The position numbers and the translations under genes were made by a program. From assembly GCA_041398605.1 (NCBI GenBank), contig JAWKUK010000010.1:245605-309604 (forward strand): a DNA stretch of 64,000 bases, read 5' to 3'. Below the pieces are notes generated by a model that was not told the DNA's origin, did not search any database, and worked only from the letters and a program-made list of their open reading frames with translations. This stretch comes from JAWKUK01 sp041398605 (GTDB lineage Bacteria > Planctomycetota > UBA1135 > GCA-002686595). This document shows positions 27,101-38,302 of this stretch, one piece after another. Each line of letters begins with the position of its first letter. Positions within the stretch are counted from its first letter, which is position 1.

Positions 27101-27404
27101 CGAGCGCGCGGAGGTCTTGGCGGAGCGCTCGTTCGACGTGGACCTGTCCGAGGGCGAGGCGACCGCCGCGTGGCGCGGCGCGATCGATCGCCTGGTCTTG
27201 GTCCGCAGCGGCGACCGCGTCGTCCGCGCTGAGGTCCTCGACTTCAAGACGGACGCGGTCGACGCCGCGACCGTGGCCGCGCATGCCGCGCGCTATCAGC
27301 CGCAGCTCGAGGCCTATCGCCGCGTCGTGGCGGAGCTGTATGCGTTGTCGCCAGAGTCGGTGCGCGCGACCCTCTTGTTCGTGACCGCCGGTCTGCGCGT
27401 CTGA
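24108..27404 (+). CDS. addA: AddA-like UvrD/Rep-family helicase-nuclease
   Basis: A 1098-residue superfamily 1A helicase. Walker A is LLASAGTGKTYRLATHF (near the N-terminus), with TTFTRKAAGEI (motif Ia), LLLDEFQDTAPLQWRLL (Walker B), FFCVGDVKQSIYGWREAEP (motif III), VKVMTVHASKGLEFDAVFLP (motif V) and VLYVATTRAVHHLEL (motif VI). The C-terminal nuclease has RDLGTLVHKLFEGVEW, GAIDRLVLV and AEVLDFKTDA, then YQPQLEAYRRVV. Both subunits therefore carry nuclease motifs, as in AddAB rather than RecBCD. It acts with the overlapping upstream gene in ATP-driven end resection. All helicase motifs look intact. Confidence 0.92.
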   Translation: MSAPHSLLLASAGTGKTYRLATHFAALLAAGVEPSRVLATTFTRKAAGEILDRVLARLVEAATVGEKGEGARASLASAAERVYGEPQRLTREAALERLAGLARQVGRFQVRTLDSFFIQVARLFAYELALMPEWHIADDIEDDALRAEILSEVIAALGPNERVALLQAIAQVGAPTASHSVLIEAVHEALELHREARPGQRAEAWAVIEPSAPPDAAELDAAVRHLMTFELPLTKAGKPNGNWEKLRAKTNPMLEQRDWGAWFDGALATSVRSGKLSYHNVAVPDSVAEAARVVDREALADVTARLVAMNVATGNLCDLYLARERAAKDRTGAYRFEDFPRALGAGPAGADDEEGRALWLADLGYRLDTRVSHLLLDEFQDTAPLQWRLLMPLAEELLAGHDEDGQPRTFFCVGDVKQSIYGWREAEPRLLGEMHQRHPVLVPEAMTESWRSSDVVLDTVNQLFAKLPEREVFAGDEREVLRARAADWSAGFTTHRRAGGAGPCAGAARLLEVAVTEREGGKLSAGEASVAVTVERVAQLVERVPEATVAILLRSKKDIPRLLFGLRERGIDASGEGGNPLTDAALVTQALALLHLADHPDDGVAALSVVHSPFAARYGLEGARVDGRAERTRLRAVSRAVRRELVEVGYGVFLERLARACAADASDWDQTRFAQLVELALAYDARAGLRPTSFAQLVRRQRVESPTGARVKVMTVHASKGLEFDAVFLPQLTGSLTGQRSTLLSWKRGPLEPIDVLSRAPKKEVMALRPDLRQLADQVDARTLIDELSVLYVATTRAVHHLELIVPTSAKTRPAAAPVRVMELVREGLVGESWGARSTDADAAGDATEPDPGYRVRELWRHADSDETWRPAPAKRDTPTGPAPLAPRALTLAPAAAPRQVRYRTPSGAEARRMDAASLLAPPERRARDLGTLVHKLFEGVEWSEDEARGEVELRAALRRQATDTTLIEEALARFQAALARADVRAALSREALQLGPDERAEVLAERSFDVDLSEGEATAAWRGAIDRLVLVRSGDRVVRAEVLDFKTDAVDAATVAAHAARYQPQLEAYRRVVAELYALSPESVRATLLFVTAGLRV

Positions 27405-27437
27405 GCTGGCCGCCGGCGTGGCGCAGCGACTACACTC

Positions 27438-29132
<1,695 letters not shown>

Positions 29133-29140
29133 CCGCCCCG

Positions 29141-29177
29141 GTGTCCAACTGACACGGGTGATGCGTGTCGCGGTGAC
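29141..29177 (+). promoter_or_regulatory. Two candidate NorR binding sites upstream of ytfE
   Basis: Both sites match the NorR core GT-N7-AC: GTCCAACTGAC at 29143-29153 (inside the dyad GTGTC/GACAC) and GTCGCGGTGAC at 29167-29177. Both share the TGAC right half, and their centres are 24 bp apart. They lie between norR and ytfE, upstream of a possible sigma-54 promoter. The match is to a short core, so chance occurrence is not excluded. Confidence 0.6.
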
Positions 29178-29202
29178 TACGCCTGGCCCGCTTGGCCCCG
29201 TC

Positions 29203-29218
29203 CGGCGCCGGCATGGCA
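29203..29218 (+). promoter_or_regulatory. Candidate sigma-54 (-24/-12) promoter for ytfE
   Basis: CGGCGCCGGCATGGCA places GG (29204-29205) and GC (29216-29217) with the required ten bases between. The -12 half reads TGGC, where TTGC is preferred. An overlapping candidate just upstream (TGGCCCC..CGGC) is one base too short, which a missed C in the assembly could explain. NorR-family activators require such a promoter. Confidence 0.4.
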
Positions 29219-29315
29219 TTTGCCCCGGATCGGTCGACCCCAGGCCGCTTGACCTCGCTCGGGGCGACCTCACCGCGCCGCGCCGCGTCGCGCGGCGGCC
29301 CACCTACACGACACC

Positions 29316-30002
29316 ATGGATACCAGCCAATCGACCCCGTCGCTCCATGCGGCGCGCATGCTCGCAGACCTCGCCGTCGAGCACCCGGCGGCCTCGCGCG
29401 TGTTCCATCGCCACGGGCTCGACTTCTGCTGCCATGGGCGGGTGTCGTTGCAGGCCGCGTGTTTGAAGGCGGGCCTCGACCCGGCGGTGGTGTTGGCGGA
29501 GCTCGAGGCTGCGACGGCCGGGGCTGGGGAGGGCGCGAGCTTGGCTCTGTTGCCTTCGCCGGCGCTCATCGAGCACATCTTGCAGCGCTTTCACGCGGAC
29601 CACCGCGAGGAGCTGCCGCGCTTGGCCGAGATGGCGCGCCGTGTCGAGCGTGTGCACGCGGACAAGCCGGCGTGTCCGGCGGGGTTGGCGGCGTACCTCG
29701 ACGAGGTGGCGGAGTCCCTCGACGAGCACATGCAGAAGGAGGAGCAGGTCCTGTTCCCGATGATCTTGGCGGGCCGCGGTCGCCAGGCGGCGATGCCGAT
29801 CTCGGTGATGGAGGACGAGCACCGTGACCACGGGATCCATTTGGCGAAGCTGCGCAAGCTGGGGCACGGTTATGTCGCGCCGGAGGACGCGTGCAGCACG
29901 TGGCGCGCTTTGTACATGGGCCTCTTCGAGCTCGAGCGGCTGTTGATGGAGCACATCCACCTCGAGAACAACGTGCTGTTCCCGCGCGCGCTGCGCGGCT
30001 GA
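29316..30002 (+). CDS. ytfE: YtfE/RIC di-iron protein (repair of iron centres)
   Basis: A 228-residue protein of normal family length. The N-terminal ScdA-like domain carries RVFHRHGLDFCCHGRVSL, and the hemerythrin-like domain follows with the expected His/Glu ligands: FHADHREELPRLAEM, DEHMQKEEQVLFPMI, MEDEHRDHGIHLAKL and MEHIHLENNVLFPRAL. YtfE/RIC proteins restore Fe-S or iron sites damaged by nitric oxide and oxidants and are made when NO is sensed. Position directly after norR with candidate NorR sites between them fits that regulation. The cysteine pair in the N-terminal domain is present. Confidence 0.93.
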   Translation: MDTSQSTPSLHAARMLADLAVEHPAASRVFHRHGLDFCCHGRVSLQAACLKAGLDPAVVLAELEAATAGAGEGASLALLPSPALIEHILQRFHADHREELPRLAEMARRVERVHADKPACPAGLAAYLDEVAESLDEHMQKEEQVLFPMILAGRGRQAAMPISVMEDEHRDHGIHLAKLRKLGHGYVAPEDACSTWRALYMGLFELERLLMEHIHLENNVLFPRALRG

Positions 30003-30029
30003 GCGCGCGACCTTGCAGGCCCTCGCGCG

Positions 30030-30563
30030 ATGGACCTCTCGTTCCGGCATGACCTGTGGTGGGCGCTCTTGCCCCGCTCGCCGCGTGACGGCGGGCGCGT
30101 GGAGCTGTGTGTCGTGCGCCCGGCGCCGGGCGAGCGGCGCCTCGTCGACGTGTTGGAGGTCGCGCCGGGCTGCGGCGCGGCGGGGGACCATTGGCACGCG
30201 GACGCCGACCGCTCGCTGGGCGCGGAGCTCGCGCTGATCAACGCGCACGTCGCGCGCGCGGTGGCGCGCGACCGCGACCACCCGGGCCATACGGGCGACA
30301 ACCTGCACGTGGACCTGGACCTCTCCGAGGCAAACTTGCCGGTCGGCAGCCAACTCGCGATCGGCGCGGCGCTCTTGGAGGTCAGCGCGGACGTGCACCG
30401 CCCGTGCGCCAGCTTCCACGCGCGCTTCGGCCGCCTGGGCGCCCAGCGCGTCGCGCGCGCCAACCGCCGCGGCCTCCGCGGCCGCGGGCTGCTGTGCCAC
30501 GTCCGCCGCGCGGGCGCGATCCACCTCGGCGCCCCGATCCAAGTCGTCCGCCGCGGCCCATAG
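30030..30563 (+). CDS. MOSC-domain protein
   Basis: A 177-residue protein resembling the MOSC (molybdenum cofactor sulfurase C-terminal) beta-barrel fold: GDNLHVDLDLSEANLPVGSQ, LEVSADVHRPCASFHARFG (single conserved-type Cys in HRPCASF) and LCHVRRAGAIHLGAPIQVVR. Stand-alone MOSC proteins handle sulfur or Moco-linked chemistry or detoxify substrates; the specific reaction is not readable. It starts 27 bp after ytfE, probably the same transcript, so it may belong to the NO response. Confidence 0.75.
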   Translation: MDLSFRHDLWWALLPRSPRDGGRVELCVVRPAPGERRLVDVLEVAPGCGAAGDHWHADADRSLGAELALINAHVARAVARDRDHPGHTGDNLHVDLDLSEANLPVGSQLAIGAALLEVSADVHRPCASFHARFGRLGAQRVARANRRGLRGRGLLCHVRRAGAIHLGAPIQVVRRGP

Positions 30564-30802
30564 CGCACTGATACCGCCCGTCCGAGCGGACCTAGTTGCG
30601 TTGGTGAACATCGCCAACCCGTACCTCTGCGTGTTGAGGGCGTGACGGCCATTCAGCGGGCCGAAAATGGCGCGTCCCCGAAAATTCTCAGGTTCCGTGG
30701 CGGAGGCTAGTCAACGTCTTCTCCGTTGAGGGCATGCGCGTGCCTTCGCCAATAAGTAATGCACATCCATCATGGCTGAATCTTCGAGCGACGCAGGCCG
30801 AT

Positions 30803-31119
30803 TATGATCTGGAAATACGTCAGGTCCGGGCTGGTATTTCTCGTCTGCCTTAACGGTGGCGCATTTTACCGTGGGAAGAGCGTGGATCGAGAAGCAGGCC
30901 CAGGTTGAAGCGAAACGTGAGGCCGGGGACGTTCTTCGAAGAGATATCGTGGAGAAAGAGAGGTATGCAGAAGCGCTCGTGCGGCTCCATGACCAACTGC
31001 GCGGGATTTTATTGCCCTTGATTTCATGGAGACGGCCTCAATCCCGAACTAAAGCTGAGGGGGACGTCTTGGTTATTCAAGGGCTGCGTGGACGCAGCCA
31101 CCTACGCGTAGCCACGTGA
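30803..31119 (+). pseudogene. Disrupted short membrane/coiled-coil ORF at left edge of the accessory island
   Basis: ATG 30803 opens MIWKYVRSGLVFLVCLNGGA, one membrane segment, but stops after about 34 residues; a different frame then reads WIEKQAQVEAKREAGDVLRR and continues as a charged coiled coil to about 31010. Together they look like one membrane-anchored coiled-coil protein broken by a frameshift, possibly the N-terminal part of the tail-collar-like protein just downstream. Base composition is visibly less GC-rich than the flanking genes. Whether the break is real or an assembly error is not decidable here. Confidence 0.45.
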
Positions 31120-31140
31120 AGCGGTGAACTTCCCGCGAGC

Positions 31141-31728
31141 GTGAAGAGACTGACGGCTGACGTTTCTGGCGTCGCCGACGCCTTGGCCTTAAATTCAGTC
31201 TTCACGCAGAAGGTCGCAGAGAAGATCGTCAACCTTCCCGTCGGAACTGTGGCTGCATGGGTGTCGGAGATCGAGCCCTCAAGCGGGTGGGTGCGCTGCG
31301 AGGGCCAGTCCATTCATCAAGGGATTAATGAAGGCAGCTGGAGCACAGGACTCTTGACGACGTTTCCACGGGGAGACTGCCTGATTTACGTGGCAAAATT
31401 CCTTCAAGGCTGGTATACGGATCCCGCCGGGGCGGGAATCGTAAGCGGGGCGCGGAACGAGTACCGTCACCGTGCCGCCGCACACTCACGGGGCAGGATC
31501 ACTTCATGCTCAGGATGTGAGGGATGTACGACACCCAAAGAGATGCGACCCCCGAATCAGCGCACTGAGGGCTTCTTTGTCGCGGACGTAGCTGGCGCGC
31601 ACATGCGTGGTGCGAAGCATAACCACGATATAGAGGGGGATACGGGCCCAGTTCGAAATGCGACGGAGAGAACTATCGAATTGACCCTCCGAATGTTAAA
31701 GGCCTATTTTATCATTCGTGTCCTCTGA
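31141..31728 (+). CDS. Phage tail-collar-like protein, frame possibly corrupted
   Basis: A 195-residue frame. NLPVGTVAAWVSEIEPSSGW followed by VRCEGQSI matches the start of tail-collar domains (PxGTVxxW....PxGWxxCDGQ), GAGIVSGARNEYRHRAAAHS corresponds to the Gly/His-rich middle, KHNHDIEGDTG to the H.H metal-type repeat, and MLKAYFIIRVL to the terminal YIIR. The middle (SCSGCEGCTTPKEM) looks out of frame. The domain is known from phage tail fibres and from some bacterial surface proteins. Lower GC and position beside cas8 suggest horizontal origin. The ATG used is internal to a longer possible gene beginning near 30803. Confidence 0.55.
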   Translation: MKRLTADVSGVADALALNSVFTQKVAEKIVNLPVGTVAAWVSEIEPSSGWVRCEGQSIHQGINEGSWSTGLLTTFPRGDCLIYVAKFLQGWYTDPAGAGIVSGARNEYRHRAAAHSRGRITSCSGCEGCTTPKEMRPPNQRTEGFFVADVAGAHMRGAKHNHDIEGDTGPVRNATERTIELTLRMLKAYFIIRVL

Positions 31729-31942
31729 GATTGCTGGCGGGGTCGGGGGTGGGTAGAGCTACGCGCTGTTGTGTGGGTATCCGCATGGTGTGTGCCGACG
31801 CTCAGGAAGAGGGGGCGCAAGCATGGTCGCAGGGCCATCCTGATTGCTTCTAGACGCGCGTGCTAACTGGATTCCAGGAAGGTGCGTGCTGACGATTCTG
31901 GGGGCGCAGCTGGGCAATGAGGGCGGCCCAGTGAGTTGTGCA

Positions 31943-32837
31943 TTACGCCACCGAGGCCGGCGAAAAGCCACTGTAGCCGCCTTGGTCGCTGCGCTTGATA
32001 TCGCACCGGAAGTACGCGACGAGGCCCGCGCGCGACGCTGCGCTGAGGAGACTTCCGCGCTGGAGCAAGGCGGATGGTGTTACGGTCAAGGGCAACGCTC
32101 CATAGAGGCCAGGAAAAGCTGCCGGTTTTCCAGCCGCCACTGCAGCCCGTGGTCTCCAGGCGGCCACCGTTTGGTGCGACGGGGAACGCAGTCAAGCCGC
32201 GCACTGCGAGCCATTCAGCACCAGGGCTCCCAGCTTCTTGTCGCCTGAAGGGCTGGCTTGCGCGCAGCGCGTAGTCGCGGGATGCCGTGCAGTCCCAACC
32301 CATGATCGGCAGCGGCTTATCGTTCGGCCACGGGCCCAGTAGGGCGGCCGCGATGTCGCTAGCGACGGTCTCGTCAACGAGCTGGCGGACCATATCAAGA
32401 AAAAAGCTGCTTCCCGCTGTGAAGTGGAGCGCAGTGGGCTTGGTGTTCCCATTGTTGTCTTGAACGATTTCGCTGCCGAATGCAGCGGCCCAGTCGACAC
32501 TGCGCCGCTCGTCCGGAGCGGCCTTGGCGACCAGCGCCAGCAGGTAGTCCCGGAACTGTGCCGGGGTTGCCTTAAGGTCCTGCTTCCCATCGTACTCAAG
32601 CAGGAGCGCTGATCGCCAATGCAGTCCCTTCGGTCATTGTCAAGGAAGGTCGCGAGCGCCTGGGCGCCTGTCTCCAAACCGGGGACATCGTACCGGGAGC
32701 ACCGCTCGCCAGCCACCTACGTCGCGCCAGGCGAGGCTGGCGTCACCGCGCGCTGTGAGCGCCGATAGCGCACCAAGGGCGGCGAAGAACCCGGGCGGGT
32801 TGGATCCGTCGAGACCAGTGCAGAGTAGCTCGCCTAT
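31943..32837 (-). CDS. cas8g: Type I-G CRISPR effector large subunit Cas8g (Csx17/Csb3-type), multiple apparent frameshifts
   Basis: Assembled from several frames in order: GLDGSNPPGFFAALGALSAL at the N-terminus, KTTMGTPS, then GPWPNDKPLPIMGWDCTASR, SPGAEWLAVRGLTAFPVAP and GGRLETTGCSGGWKTGSFSW, and finally RSDQGGYSGFSPASVA before the stop at 31943. These are the hallmark segments of the type I-U/I-G Cas8 protein, which recognises the PAM in the effector complex. Total span corresponds to about 298 residues. The exact start is not resolvable: the coding frame begins at an ATA at 32837 that overlaps the cas3 stop, where an ATG would be expected. It is the last gene of the effector operon. Confidence 0.75.
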
Positions 32838-35411
32838 CGGGCGTCCTTCTTCGCTACCTCGGACTCGCTTTGGCGGTGGTCCGCGAGGCGTAGGAGCATC
32901 CGCCAGCGCATCCCCACCATCCGTAACGTCCAACGAGACGCCAGAAGGCGGGAGACGCCGGAATCGAGCCGCTCGAGTCCGTGGCGTGTCGATTTAACAA
33001 CGTGAGCACCATCGATGACGGCCTCGACCTGGAGCCTCCGCGGGGTCTGGAACACTGGTGCGAACGGGCGGCAGTGGCCATGGTGCGCTGCGATCAAGTG
33101 GAGGATGGTTCTCCTCACGGTCCGCGCCTGCTCCAGAAAATGCCCTCGGGGCGGCGGCAACCAGCGCCACAGAGAGCAAAGCCGTGGCGCGCTCCGCTTG
33201 GATAACCGGACCGCTCCCGAGCCATCATCCGAGCAGAAGGACCGACGAGCGTCGCGGACTTGGCGAGGCTCCAGCCCGCCTGCGGCGGGGGACACGCGAG
33301 ACCACGAGGCGCCTTCCCTCGGCTCTCAAGTACCGGGCACGGTACATCTCACCGAGCGACACGCTCGAATCATCGCACTGCGCGAGCCAGTCCATCACCG
33401 GAGCCGCAATCGTCCGGCGACGCTTCGGCGCACCCGGGTCGGGTGAAGTGGGCGCGGTGGCACAGGCAGTGTCGGAGCGAGTGTCGCCAAGACCGCCTCA
33501 TGTAGACGGAGCACGCCTCGCCCCGCTGTGCAAGTGCCGTGGCGTCTGGTGATGTCCGCAACGGTCTCATCGGCGGTCGGGTCCCATGTGCCGCAGGTGA
33601 TTCCGCCGTAGCTGGCTGGCACGACGATCGTGTCACCGGGCCGCAGCTTCAAACCCTGCATGACAAAGCCGTCCTCTCCGCGCCATATCAGGTAGGGGCG
33701 TGCGGAATCCTCCGGCACACTCCACTGGTGGTCTCGTCCGCCCTCGACGTCAGGCGACACCGGTCTCGCTCGACTCTGAGAGCCACGCTCGAGCTGCGGC
33801 GATGGGTACAGCGAGCACCTCCCCCTGGCAGGCGGGGCAGCGCAGTCTCAAGAATTCCAAGCAGCCGCTCTAGGCTCACCTCGTCGGACGAGGCTGCATC
33901 AAGATCTGCAGCATCGACGTCGTGGCACGCCACGATCTGAAGGCCGGCGGCAACGGGACTCGGGTCATGTAGCCAGAGTTGCTGATCTCTGCCCGCCGAG
34001 GGTCGTCGCTGGTTTGGGCCCAGGTATCGAGGTGGCTCGGAGCAGTACCGGCGCGTGGGCCGAGGTGTGGTGAGACTGGAGGAGGGCCGGGGCAGCGCGC
34101 CGAGCCCAGCCTGACGACCCTGGCCTCGTCCGCGACGTCGCTCAGCCACGTCCACGTCTCGCCGATGGAGTCGCCGTAGACGGGGTCGTTGTCCATGGCC
34201 TGTTTGACGCCGACGATGACACCCTGGGGCATGTCCGTACTCGCCCACACGGTCGAGCCGGCCGCAGCGCTGCCGGAGCGCGTCGATGCTGGCACATTCG
34301 GTAATCAGGACGTCAAAGCTTAAACTGCAGCCATTTGACGCACCTGTGGCTGTCGTGACTACTCGGCTGGGGCACCAGCGGGAGCGGTCGCGGATCCGGA
34401 CGCGAATATGGTCATCGAGCGTCGCTTCGAGTGTCTGGCGGTCGATCGGGCGCATTCGCCTGCATGAGCAGCACTTTTGGAGACCTGCCTTCAAGGCTGC
34501 GTGCGCTAATCTCCTCGAGCGGTGGCGACACGATTCACGACGACCGCAACAAGGCGCCTCGGTCGCGAATGCTGCCCCCTGGGCGACGAGGTCTCGAACC
34601 AACTGCCTGCGATCGGAGTGAAGCAGTTTCGCGGGCTTGCGAGCCTCAAGACGCTGTCGCAGCACGTTGTGCGTGCGGTCTTCGTCGTCGAGGCCGAAGG
34701 GGACCGTAGCGTCGGCTCGTTCACCTGGAGTTGCGCTCATCTCGACGAGGTGGTCGCGGTGCCACAGGCGACTCGGCCCAACTTCGTGGTAACGCTGCGC
34801 GACAGCCCGGAAGAGTCTCGTGAAGGCCATGAGGACTTCATCGAGCAGGTAAAGGCAGTCGGCGCCCAAGAGACCGGCGTGCACGGGACGCATGGATCGC
34901 GACACGCCGTAGCCCCTAAAGAGCAGTCGAGAGCCGACTTGGTCGACGGTGGATACCACAGGGCTGGTCCGGCCGCCGCGCCCATTCCACAGAGCGCGAA
35001 CTCCACCCTCGTAGCAAGGCGCTCTGGAGGGGAGGGCCGGTGCCTCCTGTAAGGAGCCGAGCTGCCGGCGACAAAGTGCAAGCACAGAGCCCTGGGGGCC
35101 TCAGGCTGCTTGCGCTCCAGGTCCATGGCCCTCTGGTGCGCCTGATCTACGATGGTTCTACGATCTACTACATAGATGATGCGTCGCGGCGCCTGTGGGC
35201 CTGCGGTGCCAGCCCTTACGGCGAGCGCGGAATACGGGCGACATCGATGGCCGTATCTTCCGCCTGTTGGCAAGTCGAGCAATGCCGGCCATCCCTCCGC
35301 GAGCACGCACTGGGCAAGCCGCGGCGCTGCCAGGGAAAGGGCGGGTTGCCTGTCAGCCCCTGGAAAGAAGGCCGCTGCGGCCCGCGGCGCCGAGGAGACC
35401 CTGTCAGCCAT
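32834..35411 (-). CDS. cas3: Type I-G Cas3 helicase-nuclease, multiple apparent frameshifts
   Basis: The N-terminal helicase reads, in pieces, NPPFPWQRR, LAQCVLAEGWPALLDLPTG (Walker A region, corrupted just after the TG), RRIIYVVDRRTIVDQAHQRA, STVDQVGSRLLFRGYGVS, CLYLLDEV (DExH box, frame lost directly after), LVEMSATPGE, FDVLITECASIDALRQRCGR followed by LDRVG (motif VI). Later come LRPGDTIVVPASYGGITCGT and WDP, then the C-terminal HD region with LHLIAAHHGHCRPFAPV and RLADH. Helicase first, HD last is the I-G arrangement. Cas3 unwinds and degrades target DNA after Cascade binding. The span equals about 859 residues, normal for the family, so I interpret the frame breaks as indel errors. ATG 35411 overlaps the csb2 stop. 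Confidence 0.82.
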
Positions 35412-37053
35412 GGTCCGTCTCCGGACGGAATAGGCCGAGCCGAAGTATCGGCCCGCCCCGAGGAGCACGGGGCCCTGCACGGGCTCAGGGGAACTCGAGG
35501 ACGGCGTGGGTCAAATACGGCGTGGTCAGCCCCAACCTCCCGGGAAAGGGCAGAGCCGCGCCTTGGCGGCGCCGGCTAGGGGTGCAGCGGGCAAGATCTC
35601 GACTACAGTCGGCTCGGGAAGTCCGATACGCCGGCATCGCGGCGACCGTGGTTTCGGCGCTTCGCATGGCCGCCTCACCGGCCTTGCGGTCGCGGGAGTA
35701 CAAATCGCCGGGGTGGTGGTCGAGCGCCATGGGCGTCGCAGAGATCCAGCGGGTCGCAGCGCGGCACCAGGTCTCTTGGCGTAGTGTGCGTGCGAAGGTT
35801 CCCCACTCCGCTCGCTCCACTTTGAGGACGCCAGCTGCACCGAGGAGAATGGGGAGTTCGGGCGTGTCTTCATCGTCGTCGCGGACCGCGTCCTCCCATG
35901 CGGCGAGGGCGCGATATACAGCGCGGCGAGGCCCGCGCCTCGGCGGCGCGGCAAGACCAATGCCACCCCGAGGATATGCCCCGACGCGTGCTCGTGGCCC
36001 ACGAAGTGCAGGGCACGATGGCGATGTGGTCGCGCTGGGAAGGCGCGCCGTTGGCGATGTGGCCTGAGAGGACTTCGGGGATCGGCTCCTCCGCGTGGGC
36101 TAGGAGCGCTCGGCGCAAGCTGCGTGCAAGCGCGGGTCCGGCCGTAGCGGGCAGATCGGGCCCAGTCACCCTGCGAAGCACGGCACCCAGTTGTTTGAGA
36201 ACGCGCTTTGGATTGCGGAGGGCTTGGCGCCGCGCTGCCCGGTTGCGTAGCGCTGAATGACAAAAGGCAGGACGCGAGGCTCCTGCTCGCGGTGGAGGGA
36301 GTGTGCCTGCTCTAGTGCCTTGAGTTGCCCCGCGCGAACAACCCGGAGGGGCTCTCCGCCCTCGTCGTCTGGGAGCCATGTCGGCGCCACCTCGGCCGCA
36401 TCCACGAGGCGGATGGCGACTAAGCTCGAGGAGTGCCCCAGTCGTACGACGCGAGTCACGAGCTCAGCCAGGGCTCGGCGCTGGGGCGCCGTAGGGTCAG
36501 CGTTGGACCAAACGAAGGTCACGACGGGATCAACGGGACCGACGGACGGGAAGGTCCGGGGTTGCCGCACGCGGGCTGTCGGGAAGCGCCTGGACTGCGT
36601 CCCGCATGGTCCTGGAGTGAGCTTAGTGGCACTCCGACCGCGCTGACGATCGCATCTTGTAGGCGGGCAGTGGACTTGGCGACCAGCTTCTCTGCCCTTA
36701 CGTTGGCCTTGATGTTCCTGCTGCGCGATCGCAGGGCCCGGCTTGCGCCGCGAGAAGTCGTCGTGCATAGGCACAACGTCCTTGGTGACGGCGGCGTTGC
36801 TGACGGGGACAAAGACCGTGACCACTTCACGCGCGTCGGCGGTTGAAGCGGCGATGGCCGGTGGACCTTGAGCCTCGAGCCAGACTAGGGTCGTCCGTTC
36901 GTCGGGGTCGGACTCCTCCGACTCCGCCCATGTCGCCACGAGCGCCGAGAATAGGCGCGCAGGGTGGGGGGGCCACTCAGCCTTGGCGCGGTCGTTGTAG
37001 GCGGTCGCGACGTAGCGACCGGTCACGAACCGCACTTCAATCGCGAGGCTCAT
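35405..37053 (-). CDS. csb2: Type I-G Csb2 (fused Cas5-Cas6 function), multiple apparent frameshifts
   Basis: Begins MSLAIEVRFVTGRYVATAYN then DRAKAEWPPHPARLFSALVA, the diagnostic start of the GSU0054/Csb2 family. The middle has VVTFVWSNADPTAPQRRALA and RLGHSSSLVAIRLVDA. The C-terminal half, in shifted frames, has VGHEHASGHILGVALVLPRR, ALDHHPGDLYSRDRKAGEAA, YLTHAVLEFP and GPVLLGAGRYFG. In type I-G systems Csb2 supplies both the Cas5 backbone role and the Cas6-like crRNA processing, so no separate cas6 is expected, and none is seen. Length of about 549 residues fits. The ATG overlaps the csb1 stop by one base (TGATG) and the stop overlaps cas3 (ATGGCTGA), so the effector genes are translationally coupled. 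Confidence 0.87.
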
Positions 37054-38302
37054 CAGTTGTCCTCGACGTCACCTGTCACCGATAGCGCGCGCGAGCCGAG
37101 GATCAGAGCGGAGAGCTTCGGAGCTGGTGAGGGTCAGTGGCTCGTTCGACCAGCCCATGCCCACGGCCGCGGCCGCGGCGACTCGCCTCGTCTGCAGCGA
37201 AACCGCCGCCGCCAAGGCGGCGCCGGATCATTCCCCGCCGTCGCGATCGAGGATCTCGAGCACGAACGGCTCAGAGGGGTATGAGCGAGCGTGGAGCGCA
37301 AGTCGTAGCCGTAGTCACGCTGGAGCGCCAGGCCTGGTGAGGGGCCGTGGCGGCGAGCGATACGCGCAGCGCTCTCTGTCGCCTGGCGGTCTGCCGCAGT
37401 TAGGGACGAACCATCAACGCGGGTCGAGAACCGCAAGCGCTTGAGGCCAGCCAGTGACAGCACTGGCGTGACGCGTGGGGACATGGTGGACGCCGCCGGT
37501 TGCCGCGCTCGATGCTAGGGGGATGTTGCCGTGGATTGACCTTTGCTGGAGTGCCCTTGTCACCGCCACCCTTCCCTTGCGGTCGAAAGGCTTAGGTGCA
37601 CCCTCGTGCTTAGCTTCGTCAGGGTTGGGCGTCCAGTCGTTGGGGTCGTTTGATTCGTAGACGATCCCGCCTTGTGCTCGATGCCAGCGGGATCAATGCG
37701 CCTGGAAGCACAATCGGGGACCGCGTTGATGCCCACGATTTCGGAGACCATGCACCTTTGGAACTTACAGCCCAGGCCTCCACGGGGCCCTGTGGAGTCC
37801 CAGACGCCAAAGATGATCGCAGTCGGGCAGTGTTTGAACATCCCCGTGGCATTGGTCACGCGGGCATCGAACACTCTCCTTCCGGCCGCAGTGAGCCGGA
37901 AGGGCGTGCCGTTCGAATCGACGTTGTCGCGGAGCAGCGCGTCGGCGATGCGGTGGGGGGCCTGTGGCAAGAGATTTGTTGCAGGTCTTCAAGCCCTTCT
38001 ACGCCGCGAAGTCGACTTGAACCACGGGGAGGGTGATCTGCCCACGCTTCCAAGCCTGAGGAGGGCCTCCTCGATGCGGTTGGTTTATGAGGCGACCGAG
38101 TCGAGCAGAACAGTGCGCACCGTCATCTCACCGACAACTCGGTTTCGAAGGCGTACTTGCCTCGGCGCGGCCCTCCTTGACGTAGGTGGGAAGACCTTGT
38201 CTCCGGGCCGCCGGCGGGTTCCAAGCGAGTCGTGGAGCGGATCGCCGGCGCTCCGGAACTGATCGCGCTGACGAGGTCGTTCAGGGTCAGGGTAGATTCC
38301 AT
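37053..38302 (-). CDS. csb1: Type I-G Csb1 (Cas7 backbone subunit), multiple apparent frameshifts
   Basis: Begins MESTLTLNDLVSAISSGAPA at 38302. The most conserved stretch is intact: FKHCPTAIIFGVWDSTGPRG, GLGCKFQRCMVSEIVGINAV, and RRIDPAGIE, the Csb1/GSU0053 signature. The C-terminus reads VLSLAGLKRLRFSTRVDG and ends VTGDVEDN at the stop 37055-37053. Csb1 coats the crRNA as the Cas7-type repeat subunit of the effector complex. It is the first gene of the effector operon, transcribed away from the array's leader-distal end; the 280 bp 38303-38582 holds no other gene and should contain its promoter unless it is read through from the array. Frame breaks are scattered, but the total length of about 416 codons is normal. 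Confidence 0.87.
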
